Source: Parus major (taxonomy: Eukaryota; Chordata; Aves; Passeriformes; Paridae). Taken from it: DNA of 64,000 nucleotides. The position numbers were made by a program, and so were the translations under genes. Under the pieces are notes generated by a model, which had not been told where the DNA came from, did no database searches, and saw only the letters and a program-made list of their open reading frames with translations. Shown here one piece after another: positions 21,901 to 35,000 of the stretch; the stretch's first letter is position 1, and each line of letters opens with the position of its first letter. The DNA is taken from the NCBI RefSeq assembly GCF_001522545.3, contig NC_031770.1, forward strand, positions 6,227,321 through 6,291,320. Reading direction: 5' to 3'.

Positions 21901-24270
21901 TGTTTTCTTCATTACCTCCCCAGGAGGGGTAAAAGGAGAGCTTTTACCACTTTGTGTGTGCCATTTGTGAGACCACCTAACATTCTATTTAGCTCATTCT
22001 ATTGAGGTGAAATGGTGAAATGGATGAAGGATTGGAATTTGAACTAGTTTGAAGACAAAGCACAGGGGAGTGTTGAAAGCCTACCCATTTCTTCAGACAC
22101 CTGAATGCATTTGGGTGCCATTCTCTGCAGGCTTAGTTCCTATTGACTATCTGACCTGGGCTTGGCATCCCCGCAGAAATAAAAGCATCTTTGTTTTAAA
22201 TTAACTTGTGTGACTTTAGAGATACCTAAAGTGAAAAATGCTTTAGCAAGGCAAAAGCAAAGGCATCTTAGTTCCAAAACTGAAAACAAGTAAAATAGAA
22301 AAGTAGCTAAAAAAGAAAACAGCATTAGGTCATACCTGAACTTAAAACTCTGTCCAAGTCACATTTTGGAGAACTTGGAGGATAATTTGGTTGCCTTCTG
22401 CCCCTTGTGTATTAACAGTGAACTTTTTGCCAGGTTTCTTTTCATCATTTTTAGTTGGGTGTTTCCTTATTTTTGAGTTCTTTCCTAATTCAGGTACCTC
22501 CCTAATGCTAGTCAGGATTCTTGAAACTTATCTGGGAATAACTATTCCTTTGATGTGCAAAGAAGATATTCAAAATACTGTTTTTTTTCTATCCATTAAT
22601 CCTTTTCCCTAAGGAATTAATGGAATTGCAGCAGTTGCAAATCATCTATCACACAGCATTCTCTGCTGTGCCACGACCGTTGTCTTTTGGTTGGATAAAT
22701 TTTCTTTCACGGACATTATGTGACACATTGATACGAGAAAATGGGGTTTGAAACAATATCCCTCTCCTCTACAGTCCCACAATTAGTTTCAATGGCCATC
22801 ATGGCACAGCACTGACCATTAATTACCTCAAGCCTCAGCTTGTTCTAATCTCCCCCAGAGGAGCTCACTGCCTCCAAACTTTAGAAACTGTTTCTTCTTT
22901 GGATCAAAAGTTGTACTTAACTAGGACAGATTCTCATAAAATCAGCCACAAATTCAATTTTATAAACACAGTGATAATTTCCCAAGAAGATCCATGGTAC
23001 ATTGTAGCAGTTATTTCTAGGGATTGACTGGAAGCAGTAAGAGCAACATCCAACATGAAGAAGAATCACAGTGAGTGGGATGATGGGAGCAGTTTCATTT
23101 TATACCCAATTTAACATCAGCTAAAAGCAAATCTTTCTGTCTTCCCCATCTCTCTTCCAGCCATGCATTCCCATGCTTCCTTTACACAGTCATGCAGCTG
23201 CAGGGCCCAAAAACATCAGCCCCCCTGGCCCAAGAGAAAATTAACCTACCAGAATAGCATTTCCTGCAAAATTTTACTCTTTGGATATAGTCCTGAAGAG
23301 AATCATGGCTGCAGATGTAACTGATACTGGTGCTATCACAGGTAAAACAAACTCAGCTAGGGGAAAATTAATCTAATGCATGGCTAATTAAAATAGATTT
23401 GGATAGTGATAAACCAAGGCAAATTAAAACACCATGTTCCCCCATATCCTCTTTCCCAGGCTCAATATTACTCCCTCATCCACAAATTCTCCACCCTCTC
23501 CTGCAAGAAGGGCTTGTGGAGCTGTTTCTCACTTTTTTTTCCTCACTCCTTGCTACCCAACCTGCTCCTCACAGCCAGGGCCTTAACACCTGCAAACACC
23601 AGAGACAAAGGAGTTTACTCTTAGCTGCAAAATGCAGCACTGTTTTCAGGTATGGACAATTTGATCTCAACTTTAAACCAAATCTCAAGCTGACAGGGAG
23701 CAGGACCAGATCTCCAGCAGAATTGCATTATATGGCTGTTATCAGTCACAGCTCACATTTTAAGGAAAAAAATTCTAAAAACAATGTTCAGTAGCATTTC
23801 TATCACAGGTACAGTACATCCAGAAGATGTTACAATCCAGGCTGGTGTCATGGCCTACTGGCACTTACCTGGAACACAGTGGTTTGCCACAGGTGAGTTG
23901 TACCATGGGAATCCTTGCCTGAGGTTGTGCTCTGGTGGTTTGTTGTTGATACCATTCACACACAGGTACCTGAAGTGAAACCAGGGTTGCAGAAATTGTT
24001 ATTTTTAGGAAAACCTGTAAATTATAAAACAGTGCTGTGAGCCCTTTAACTCCTTTTAGTACAGTCATTGTTTGGTTACAGCAGATTATTTGCCCAGGAG
24101 TCTGTGGTTTGGTTCTTCACTTGGCTTGCTGGAGCCCTACACACCCAGCAGATATTCCCAGATAATCCAAAAAAGAAGTATGAGTCATCAAAACATCTCA
24201 CACCACCTCATTTCTCAGGATTGGCATTAAGGGACCCATAAAGTTTGAGTCCTCTAAGACAAATACCTCC
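18997..24270. other. Intergenic DNA, no gene supported
   Basis: Positions 19000-19560 are still GC-rich with overlapping open frames on both strands, none recognisable. From about 20000 onward the sequence becomes AT-rich and CpG-poor. I see a poly(A) tract near 21606-21618, but no exon, LTR or LINE that I can name. Confidence 0.45.
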
Positions 24271-24347
24271 ATGGATGACATCCTGGCTCCACTGAAGCTG
24301 ATGGCTGAGCTCCAAGTGACCTCACTGGGGACAGGATCTCACCTCAG
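24271..24347. repeat. Old palindromic interspersed repeat
   Basis: The arms 'gacatcctggctccactgaa' (24278 on) and, further right, the reverse complement of 'gacctcactggggacaggat' pair imperfectly over about 20 bp around a short loop. The motif 'cttcagtggagccaggat' on the minus strand is typical of an ancient palindromic repeat that is frequent in amniote genomes and probably derives from a DNA transposon. I do not assign a family name. Confidence 0.5.
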
Positions 24348-27300
24348 ACACTTGCCTTGGTGTGATGCTTTCTGAAATTGGCATTTCATTTTGAAAGGCT
24401 TTTTGTTTCAGAAAGATGAGCTTAGCTGGTCTCTATCTCTATGTCTTAGTGGATATTTGCAGCATCACAACGTTCTCACTGGTATGATGGTTTAGGCACA
24501 AGGCCAAGGGAAATCAGGTCTCACCGTGCCTGCTGCTCATTCTAACACACTTTATTTGCTTCATTAGGCAGACAGGAGTGGGTATAAGACACATTTGTTG
24601 TGTTTAAATCACTATCAAGTGATGCTAATTGTCTTTACAGGGATTTAAGCCTCAGGTTATGTGGAATATGTACAATCTAATCTGTGTAACCAGAATCTAA
24701 AACAATAAAAGTCAGTGTACAACTCCTCCTTAGCTCCATGTTGTTATCTCCCAGTGGAGTGAATAATGAAGCTCCCACAAGCTTTCCTGTAAAAAATGAG
24801 CAAAAAGAAAAGAGGTAAGTTTATTAATCAGTAATGCTGTCTTTAGACCCACTGCAGGAGTCCTTGACCACAAGCTTCCATATAAAATCTCAACACAATT
24901 TCCTGCAAGTTATGGGCTCTCAGCATTTCTTGGCAGATCTGGCCTCTGGTATGAGGCAGTGGCCCTTTCCCAGCCCTCCTGCAAGGAATCTACAAAACCT
25001 CTGCTGACACTCCATGGAGGCCAAAAGCTACAGAAATTCTGTGTTTGTCTTCAGTTTGCTGTAACACAAAACAAGTCTTTCACATGAAAACCAAGTGTAA
25101 GAGAGCAGTTCATACCTTGTTTCTTCAAATATCCCTTGGAAGATGAGCCCTAATAGCATGTGAAGGATGTATTGATTCTTTGAAAATCCAGGTTTCTTGG
25201 TTACTGTCTCTTAGACTTTCTTTCCTTCAAAATAATTTTGATTTCCCTCTACCACTTTCCATTGTTTCTGCTCTCCCCTGTTGGCAAATTAATTCTCTAT
25301 ACTCTGCTAACAAAAGCCTTATTTCCCTGCCCAACAACATTATAAATTTTCCCTTCAACTACTCAATTCTCTCCTAAACCTTCTCCTATCAATTAAGCTG
25401 ACCTGAAAACCAGGTTCTTTGCCTAAGTCATATTTTAATTTGAAAAAGGGACTCCCTATTAAGAGGACAGGATGTCAGCCACCCAGAATTACACTGATTC
25501 CAATTATGTTAGTGGCAAACCTTCTGAGAATGAGGAGATGGTGTTCAGTTATTTGTACAAACACTATAAAAATTGGCCATGCAATTCAGTGTCTTTCAAC
25601 AGATAAATCCCCCTACCACTGAATGACAGAACTCTTGATATATATCTCTGACTCAAAGTAAACGACTCACATAACAACTGGAAGAAAAAGAAATCATTAA
25701 ATTGCAAGTCTTCATTTTAACAAGCATGTAAATACACACTTGAGAGCTTCCCATCTAATCCTGTATCATTCTGCTCAAAACTGGGTTACAAAGACTGTCC
25801 AGCTGCACAATTACCATGTTCCACTGTGAAATATTGTACCTGTAATGCCATAGCCATCAATTCCTTTGGGCACTTTTTCTATATTCTGCTTTTAATTTAC
25901 ATTTTAAGTAACAATTAGCAGTTACCCTAACCTTGCTAGTAACCCCAGATTTATTACCAGCTTGATTTTCTTTTAGGCTTCCTTCTTTTCACAGCACCTT
26001 CTGTACTATCCTTTACAGGACATACTCACATTTACAGGTGAATGTCTGCAGTTGCTCTAAATCAGGTCCTCTCCTCCACCTCAGTCAAATCTCTCATATG
26101 CCACAGCATTTCCAGAAGTTAATTCACAAGCAGAAAAGCACAGTCTTCATATGTACAGAATATAAAAACTGTAACGAGTCTTTATTTAAAAAACCCCAAA
26201 CCAACCAACCAAAAAACCCCACAACTGGAATTCAAATCACCTCTTAAGATATTTTAGTGTAACAAGCCTGTCTTCCATAACTTGCTCAGTTGGATCCCTT
26301 TGAAATCACTCATTGAAGGCTCATGCTGTAAAGGCACAAGAGCAAAATAAGATAAAAAATGGGTTACATGTCAGGTTTGGTTTGACCTAATAGAAACTTT
26401 AAGCAAGAAAATGTATTATGGCTGAAGACTGAATAGGACTACTCTGGCACCGACCTGTCTGCTACAAAATCCTCTAGGCCATGTAATTGTGTGTTTGAGT
26501 ATAAAATCAACAGCATTCAAATTTTATTTCTATGTATTTCACTTGCTCACCCTTTATAATTTCAGCAGCTATTGCTGTCAGCTGTGTAATTTCCTCTTGG
26601 GCTGTATCTGCTTATGCCAGTGGTTACTCATCACTCACAGGGCTTACAGACCACGTCATTGCAGTGTCCCTCCTCACCATTTATATTTCATAAGCCTCTT
26701 TTAAGCTCAAAATAGAACTAGTAGCACAATTAGACCCATAATTCAAGTAGTGTAAGGTATTTCATTGGTTTAAGTGGGAGTTTGATAGGAAATTCTGCTC
26801 TTCACAGTCTTCAAAATTGCTGATACCAAAATTCAAGCATGTTAAGACAGTTTTCTTCTCATATGTACCTTAGGTAGAGAACTCTGCACCAAAAAGAAGA
26901 AAAAAAAAATCACTGGGGTATTGTATAGACACAAAAGTAAAGTAAAAACAAACTGCAAAAATCCTACGCTGGATCCAAACCTCCAAAAAGAGAGATTAAG
27001 CAACTAAGGGGAAGAAACAATTCATCAATTTACATTTTACAAAGCATTATGCCACACTTATGGCATGAAAGAGTGAATTTATGCCAAAATTTCTATGATG
27101 TCAGTAGAGATAAGCACTTTTAGAGTAAAAGCAGGCTAACACTGTTCCTTTAGCTTTTCTAATAACAAGGCCATTTTCCAAGTTGGATATGCACAAACCC
27201 ATATACATCATCTTCAACTTTTCACTCACTGCCCAGTGAAGGATCCACAGAATCAGTGAATAATTAACCACATCAGAGCAGTTCTAAGGGCTGTGACAAC

Positions 27301-27589
27301 ACAGCTTCTGCTGCATCATTTCTGGAGTGCTGCAGGACAGTCCTTCATTTCCTCAGACCATGAGTGTACCACTGAGGATCCAACCTCAAGAACTGTATTT
27401 CAGCACAAACTATTTTAAGACAGGTACATTCCACATAGTTGTTGTGCAATCTGGAAAGCTGCTGTTTTATATTATTTACAGAACTGTATTGGAATATCTT
27501 CAACTATAGGGCTACACTGAAGTCACAATTTAAAAATCCACACACAGATGACAGTATCTCAAAGTATGCTGTAGTATAATAGTGAAAAT
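24348..27589. other. Intergenic DNA between repeat and TASP1 3' end
   Basis: AT-rich sequence without recognisable exons. A small AACC-rich low-complexity stretch lies at 26188-26222. It forms the downstream flank of TASP1. Confidence 0.5.
26188..26222 (+). repeat. A/C-rich low-complexity repeat (AACC)n
   Basis: A short run of 'aaccccaaaccaaccaacca' followed by further A/C-only sequence. The complementary strand would be G/T-rich and telomere-like in composition, but there is no TTAGGG array. Confidence 0.8.
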
Positions 27590-27611
27590 GAACTCAGGCT
27601 GTTAAAAAAAA

Positions 27612-27617
27612 TTTATT
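27612..27617 (-). terminator. Putative distal poly(A) signal of TASP1
   Basis: TTTATT on the plus strand gives AATAAA on the minus strand, inside an A-rich setting. Cleavage would be expected 10-30 nt further, near 27590. This is the choice giving the longest UTR, and other signals could be used. Confidence 0.4.
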
Positions 27618-28308
27618 TTTTTCCATGAAAGATTGATACTACAATCAATATAACAATTTCATCAGTCAAGTATGTCTGTTATAGGCAGGCACAACATTAC
27701 AAAACAGGCAAGTACAATGCCTGATTAAGCGAATACAGTCTGAATAGCTATTCATCCACTATTTCTGAAAACAGAATTATCAAATATCCACCAGGGAAAA
27801 AGATGAACTATTTTAGTTTCTCTTTGGCATACTTATCAGGACAATGAATCAATTACAAAAGTCTTCTATTGCTGCCAGTGCTGTGAAGGAAAAAGGACTG
27901 AGTGGAAGGTTGTACGTCAGAACTTTAAGACTTGGGCAACCTTAGGCTCACATAGCCAAACTGGTGACAAATGACAGTTCAGCTGCCAATGCTTCTTCAC
28001 AAGGCAGACAAGGATTACATTGTTTTACACTGCAGGTTTGTGGAAGGTATCAAAAGAGTTACAGTAAATTTATGCACAGTACATACATTACACACAGTTA
28101 TATAAATACCCATGCTGCGGCTGGACTCGAGGAAGTTGCTTTACCAACACGAAAGCTCAGTCTCAGACCTCCCACCAGCCACCTAATACACATTGCACTT
28201 TGCATCCAGTAATATGCTCATTTCTGTACCTCTCTTAAAAATAGATTTAAAGCAGAAGTGAAGAATAATATCGAATCTTTCCATAAACTTTGTTTTCTTA
28301 TTTACACT

Positions 28309-28316
28309 GTAATATT
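28309..28316 (-). promoter_or_regulatory. Putative Pumilio response element in 3' UTR
   Basis: The plus-strand TATTTACA corresponds to UGUAAAUA in the TASP1 transcript, an exact match to the Pumilio consensus UGUANAUA. It lies in the probable 3' UTR about 680 nt after the stop. Single 8-mers occur by chance, so function is unproven. Confidence 0.35.
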
Positions 28317-28791
28317 CCATTATACATAAAGACTGCGTAACGATACGTTATCTTCATATAGCTTTTTGCAATACATACAGCTTGGAGCTATTAACATCTT
28401 GGTTTGGGAACACAGATATGACCTATAAGACTATTTAAAAACAATTTGAGCCTTAATTTTGCTCTAGTTTGTTTCACTGAAACCATTCTTTGAACCAAAA
28501 AAAAAAAAAAATAATCCTCCTTATTGGAGAGGAAAAAAACAATTCATGTTTAAATCACCTCTGGATTTCCTTAAACCACTGAGAAACTTAAAAACCATAA
28601 TCATTTTTTGCATAATTGTAAAGCCACTTCAAAGGCCTGTCACATTTAAATTTAGATAGAATATGAATGACAATTGTGAGCATATCTTTAAATAATTTTT
28701 TTCTTAACTTTTGGTTCTTTTTCAACACAAAAAAACGAAAACTCAATCATTAATCGTACGTGATCTTCGCACAGCTGGGGTGAGTTCCTAT

Positions 28792-28797
28792 TTTATT
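28792..28797 (-). terminator. Putative proximal poly(A) signal of TASP1
   Basis: TTTATT on the plus strand gives AATAAA on the minus strand about 200 nt after the stop codon. If used, the mRNA would have a very short 3' UTR lacking the Pumilio-like site further downstream. Confidence 0.4.
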
Positions 28798-28999
28798 TGT
28801 GAGACAAAATGAACATGCACACAACCCCCATTCACAGAGTGAGAACATAAACTACAGCAGCACTTGTCTCAAGTCATGGTGCACATGGTTGCAATACGGA
28901 GTATAAAACAAAAGCAGAATTTCCAACATCTGTTAAAACACAAAAAAAAACCCTTATTGTACAAAAAGTCATTCACATTCTTTGCAATGAAGTGAAGAA

Positions 29000-29095
29000 T
29001 CAGCTGCTTTCTGGACTCTCCAGCCTGCAAACTCCTCCTTCTATTGCCACGGACTGTCCTGCCACAGCTCCAGGTGGAAGTCTTGAAATGTGAGT
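29000..29095 (-). CDS. TASP1: TASP1 terminal coding exon (taspase-1 C-terminus)
   Basis: This exon encodes THISRLPPGAVAGQSVAIEG followed by GVCRLESPESS and a TGA stop, 31 residues in phase 0. Except for the last few residues it matches the C-terminus of vertebrate taspase-1, which I recall ending CRLESPVN in human. Taspase-1 is an N-terminal-nucleophile hydrolase of the type 2 asparaginase family. It matures by self-cleavage into alpha and beta subunits and cuts KMT2A/MLL, KMT2B and TFIIA-alpha/beta after Asp in nuclei. This part belongs to the beta subunit core. The acceptor is a good pyrimidine tract ending 'gacttttccacag'. The stop is followed by UTR without a splice donor. The SPESS ending differs from the mammalian one and looks like ordinary divergence at a free C-terminus. 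Confidence 0.96.
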   Translation of the reverse strand, partial: THISRLPPGAVAGQSVAIEGGVCRLESPESS

Positions 29096-32000
29096 CTGTG
29101 GAAAAGTCAAGAGAATATTATGGACTGAGAAAAGGCAAAATTATGCAGGACAAAGTTAGCCTGTAAGTATTGAACAATTAACCTGTTCCCTCACTGTAGT
29201 CTGAGGACAAACTACAAAGCAACTTGAAAAGCGACTGAGATTATTTTTCTATCTTGTTTGCATTAATGTTTAACACATGAAGAGAAAGACTATGACAGAT
29301 GCATGGAAAAGGTAAACTGGATGCATCAATGCACTGAATGTAGAAATACTCAGAATGAAGACAAAAGAAAATAATTCTGGCATTTCCTGGTTTATAGGTC
29401 TATTTCTTAGGGAGATTCAGAAGTCTTTCCTACCGCATACAGAAATACACCTTTGAGAAACCTCAGACAGAATTAAATATTTGACAAACTAACACTTCAG
29501 AGCATAAGGCAACTGCAATGATCAGGATGCAAGGAAGGAATTTCTCTGCATAAAATACCTACCCATCCACCTAAAAAACTCCAAAGACTTCCTGTTGCCA
29601 ACTACCAAATAAATGAACCCAAAGAACAATTGTGTTTCTTCCAATAGGCATCTTTTCCACAGAAAGTTTTAAAAAGCCTTTGAGAATTTTTCAGCCAGAA
29701 AGTGGGTACGTTTGTCTGTGTGCACAAAACTCCAGTTTATAAGTGAATTGTAACTCAGTGACCCTAAAAATCTGTTAGTGATCCTTTATATACTGGGGTA
29801 TGTTTTACCACTTCTGAAAAGATACTTTGACTCACTGTTAAGAGTAATGAATTTTTATCCCCATTTGCACATGTTTTTACACCATGAAAACTGCTCAAGT
29901 TACATTAAATTGGAACTAGAAATTATTCCTGCTATGGTATAAAGCTCACAACTGATGTTGCTGGCATTTAGAAACTACAGTTTCCTGTAAGTGCAGCCCA
30001 CCACATATTTGTCTGTACATACACTATCCCATTTAAAAGATTTAGTTGTTGCAAAATGTCTAACCTGCAATGACACAACAGGGTGTCACAAAAAGCACAA
30101 ATGTTAGAGTTGAGTAAGGAAAGTTTGCATCACTTGAGCAGAAGGTGATTTGAGACTCTAGACTCAGTTCATTACACTGAAGAAACATTTTGTCTCAGGC
30201 AGCTTCTTCTAATTCCTTTCTTGATAAGGGTATCCTGGTGCCTGCACTTAGGTTTCAGTTAAATCACAGAATAAGATTTAATTTAAAACATTTAAATGAT
30301 TTCATTTTATTGCTACAACTTTGATCTCTGGCTTTCCAGAATTTATTTTGATACATGAGCATGTCCCTACTTTCAGAATAATTTCAGTTACAATTGTGAT
30401 TTATCATTCCAAGAAAATATTCCTTTCAAATCTTACCATTTTCCCCAAAATGTAACTGACAATTTCTCTGTAGATGTCATTTCGTAAATTTAATAAAAAA
30501 AAAAAAAAAATTAAAAGGAAGAAAATTAAGTGGAAGAAAGTCTATGACTGACAGATCCATGATATCTTTCCAGGTTTATGAGAATTTCTAAATGAAAAGG
30601 ATGACAGTATAAAAGTAGCAGTTTGATGGGCATGGTAGCAAATTTGTTTCCTCAGAGAAGAATGTTACTGGTTGTTAAGTGAGGTATTGCAGTCAGAGCA
30701 AAGCACTAAGTTAATCCTAATAAGTTTTTGAGAAAAGGAAGGAAAATGTACAAGAGGGGATAAGCAGGTAGTCATATCAATTAATACTTTAGCAAGTAGC
30801 TATGCTTAAATAGCTGCCCAGAACACATTTCCTCTAGAAAACCTCATTTCCTATGTCAGGAGGAACACATTTCCCATACACAAGACCCCAAACCACTATA
30901 CACCAGAATCTGAAGATTTCCATTTACAGAAACACTGAAACCACATATAACAAAGCATTTCTCAAAGCCTTTACTTGCATCCTGTTTATTTGCATACTTT
31001 CTGTGATGGAGTAAATACAGATCTGGTTTACACTGACAACTTTTTATTACTTTCACCAATGGCTGCCTTATGTAGAACAAAAATGAAGCAGATCTAAGAT
31101 GATAATGTTTAAGATGTTACTTAATAAATAATTTGAAAGGATAACATTGCCATGTCAAGACAACTTCAGAAAACTCCCAAGTAAATTCTTACAATTATAT
31201 CTCCCTTGTTCTTAACCATAAGAACAAACTCCAGTAAATAAAAAGAAACATCAAAGAACGCTGAATATTTTTAAATGAACCACAGAACTTATTTGTAAAG
31301 TTTGTTACATTTTTATATCCCAACATCATATTTTACATTAAGTCCAGATTGTATAGTCAATTAGGTTTAGATTCTTGAAACTTAAAAATAAAAAAGCAAA
31401 CAGAAAAGAATGACAGGAAAGGTTTTAATTGAACTTGATTAGTCTGTCAGTTGACATACTAATTCATTTACAAGTTGAGTGAACCCACACCTGGAAGAAA
31501 TTGTGCCTGGGACCAGTAAAAAAAAAAGGAAAAAATAATTTTCCTGAATTAATCCTCCACTAAACTCCACGGAAGCCTCTCTTTAAGGAAAGCTTATGTC
31601 AAAGAATGGTAGATTAAGAATGATGGAGTTATTCATATCTTCAGCTTCTTATCTAGGCATTTTACAGTCCCAAGAATATCCTGATTTTCTTTGCTTTCCC
31701 AGAGAAAAGCAAGGTTGGTGAGGGTCCAGCAGGAGATGAGGTATCACCATCTGGGACACCAGTCAGTCACCACAGATTTTTGCTGCTTCCTTCAGGAGCA
31801 ATCTCTCGCCCACAGTTCCACAGGTAAAAAGGTAAATGCTGGAAAAAACATTTGGTCTTTTGTCTCCTAGCCCTCCATAAAGCCCAAACGAGCTAACCAA
31901 CCTTCAGATGCTGATTCTTGCTCCATGTTCTTGACATCCAAAACACACAGTGCTTCCCTCTTTCCCTCCTAACCAAACCAACAGCACGAACTACCGACGC

Positions 32001-35000
32001 CCTCAGCCCCAGCGCTGCAGACACTGCAGTGTTACTCTCCCCCAGTGCTTTTTGATGCACACTGCAAAGTTCCTCACTGCTTACAAAACTAATAGGTCTT
32101 TCTGCTCTAGAATATATAGAATACAACTATTACAGGAATGATACATGGTTTCATCTTTTTGACTTAAATTATTTCATGTCTCATAGACAAGGGTTCTGAA
32201 ACAACCTTGAGACCAAGGAACAAAATAAAAGGTTTTCTTTTAAAGAGCTAGTCTCCTCCTTCTATTCACATAGAAGTATCAGTTTGTCACAACAACTTTA
32301 GAGAAATTTTCTTTCATTGAAAGCATAAATACATTGTAAAATGAATATATAAAACCAAAGCCAAGAGACAGACAGTGCTGCATGAGAAAGCTGAAATCAA
32401 TCAAACACTGCCAAGAGGACAGAGTACAACTACCAGATGGCAGCACATTCAGTTCCTAAGCAAATCTAGGGAGTACTTCATGTGTTTAGCACTCTTATTA
32501 CACACTCAGGATGTGCTTTAGACAGAATAATTTATAAAACAAACTTTTTCCATTCATTACACTATAGAGATGAAATATAATGAAAGACCAAGGACATCAT
32601 ATCCTTAAGGAAATTGCTTTCTACAACTTTGCTCCCTGAAAAAAAGGGTACCACCAAACCCACATATTCTTTAGAAATCTGGAGCCTTCTAGCTGGGTAC
32701 ACACTTCCACCATCAGAACCATCTGACCACACGTTCTGAATTTATTTTCTAAGCAGTAAGAGGCCATTTTGGCAGCAAACCTGCTGCTCTGTCTCTTGGT
32801 AATCTCTCCTCCAGCACAGTTTGTATGTACACCTGTAGCATGGCAGAAAGTGCCCCATGAAATACTGGCAACTGCTGCTATCAGAAAATGCCACATGCAT
32901 CTTGTTTGGTGAATCCTTAACAAAGGAAAAAAAATGGGGAAAAAATAGAAAAAAAGGCTCCAGATTATTGTCCTTGTTGGGAAACAACAGAAAGACACAG
33001 TGATGGGGTACTTCTGGTCTCACTGCACTGAAAATAATGATTTTACATACAGGTTGCTTAGAAAGTTAACAGTTTTCTAAGCTCAAATTCATTCTGTGGG
33101 TTAACTATATCACTATAAACTATTAATGTGTCTAACTAAATCACTCATACCTGTATCAAGAGAGACTAAAGACACATACCAACCAATCATCTAATCAGCT
33201 CTGTGCCCTAGGGTTCTGTAGGGGCATTCTAAAACCCTGTCATGAATCTTCAAACGTGATTTGTATCACTGTGAATTACAGGCACTAAGTCAGGTTATTG
33301 CATTTATATTTGCATACCTGCAAACACAGTCCCATCTTCCCTATTCCACTCTGTCAGCCAAATCCAAGAAGAGTTCCAAAACTACTGGCTTTATGCAAGA
33401 ACCCAACCTCAAAAACGAACTTATCTTCTCATCTCAGAGCCAGTTAATTTCCGTGAAGGTCTATGAGCCAAACATTTTAACTGGTATCTTAGCACTGAAG
33501 GTTATTTCCAGCAAATAGAAAAACCTTATTTTTATGAGAGAACTGGATGGTCCACTGTATGCACAGAGTAGTTTTCAAATGAAAATTTCTGACTGATTCC
33601 CCAGTCTCCAGACAAGAGTGAAGATTAAAGAAAATAAGTAGAACAGTGACATATACTTTTCCTGTCTCATGAAGTTAAAAGACTGTCTCTGTAGTCTGAA
33701 ATGAATGACTGAATTATTTGACTTCGTATTTCTGCTCACTAAACAGGCTCAGTAAATTTTTCCACTAATTTTCAAATTAGAGTTAGGATTCTTCCAAGAT
33801 GTGTTTCTTCACCCAATGAGCACTGGAAAACTGCCCTTCTCCTGACAAAGGGCTTTCACAGACCCTTCACTCACAAAGTCAAATACAGAAGCTCATCCTC
33901 AGAAACCCAACAACAATCACTACAATCAGTGTTTGTCACATGTATCACTTCAAACATAGAGGGAAGGACTTTTGCTAAATTTTACAGCATCAGGAAAGGC
34001 AAATAAATCTGATGATGACAGCCTACATCTCCACAGGAAAAGTGAACTGGAGATGGTCTCCCTGTCCACCATGTTTGCTCATACTGGCAAATGAAATTAA
34101 CTGTCAAAGATAAAAGTTTCTGTTTGCACATTGCAACCACAACATTTGGTGTGGACAGCAGTTGCTGCTGATGGATGTTTTCAAACACAGCAATATGCAA
34201 CACTCTCCACTACTGCTGCACCATGTCTTGTAAAGTAATGTGAATTTGGTTCATTTGAGAATGGAAAGAATGGCTTATGTAGCTTTGCATTATTAAAACC
34301 TGCCATAACATAAAGCTTAGCAGTTCGTGTTATAAGAACTGAATAGCTGCCAAAAAGAGATTTAAACTGGCAACTGAATTGGATTAAATTCAATATTGCA
34401 ACTGGGCTTTTTAAATTTGCTGTCTAAGACATCCAGCTGTTAAAAAAACTAAAACCTATGAGTCTGAACTACTATGCAAAAATATTGCAACATTTACAAT
34501 AATTGCCAAAGTTTGCAACATTCATAGAGACAATACAGCAGATTTATAAATACTAAGAAATGCAGGGAGCTGATAAATTATTTCAATTACTTATACAAAA
34601 TAAATTACCAAAACTGCAATATTTCGTATTGAGACTGGATCTTGCACTGGAAAAAAAGCACTCTAACTTCAAACACTATTAAAAACAAAGCAAGGAATTA
34701 CCTGTCTTCATGCAGAAACATCAGCCACCACCACCTACTCTCAAACACCATGACAAGACACTTGTCAGATCCAGGAAAAAGTAAGTGTCCCAGCCATTTA
34801 CACTTTCTGCACACAGAATACTGCAGGACTTGAGTAAACAAATACTCTGCAGACCCTGGCTGAGAGAAAAGGGCTCCTGTCTGATTATGCACAGATACAC
34901 AACATTAAATCAAAGGCTGCCTACCCATAGCCAGAACCCTCAAGAGATGCCGTTGGTATGTGAACTCACATTGCAGGCATATGCTGCACTCCCATTTGAG

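Larger units (their letters stand above)
27590..28999 (-). other. TASP1: Probable TASP1 3' untranslated region
   Basis: The region directly follows the TASP1 stop codon on the minus strand and has no splice donor near the stop. It is AT-rich but keeps isolated CpGs in blocks such as 'gactgcgtaacgatacgtta' (28331 on) and 'taatcgtacgtgatcttcgc' (28751 on). Such CpGs are unusual in nearby introns and suggest constraint. Two AATAAA signals are visible on the minus strand, at 28792-28797 and 27612-27617. Use of the second would give a UTR of about 1.4 kb. The left boundary is inferred from that signal and is not observed. Confidence 0.6.
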
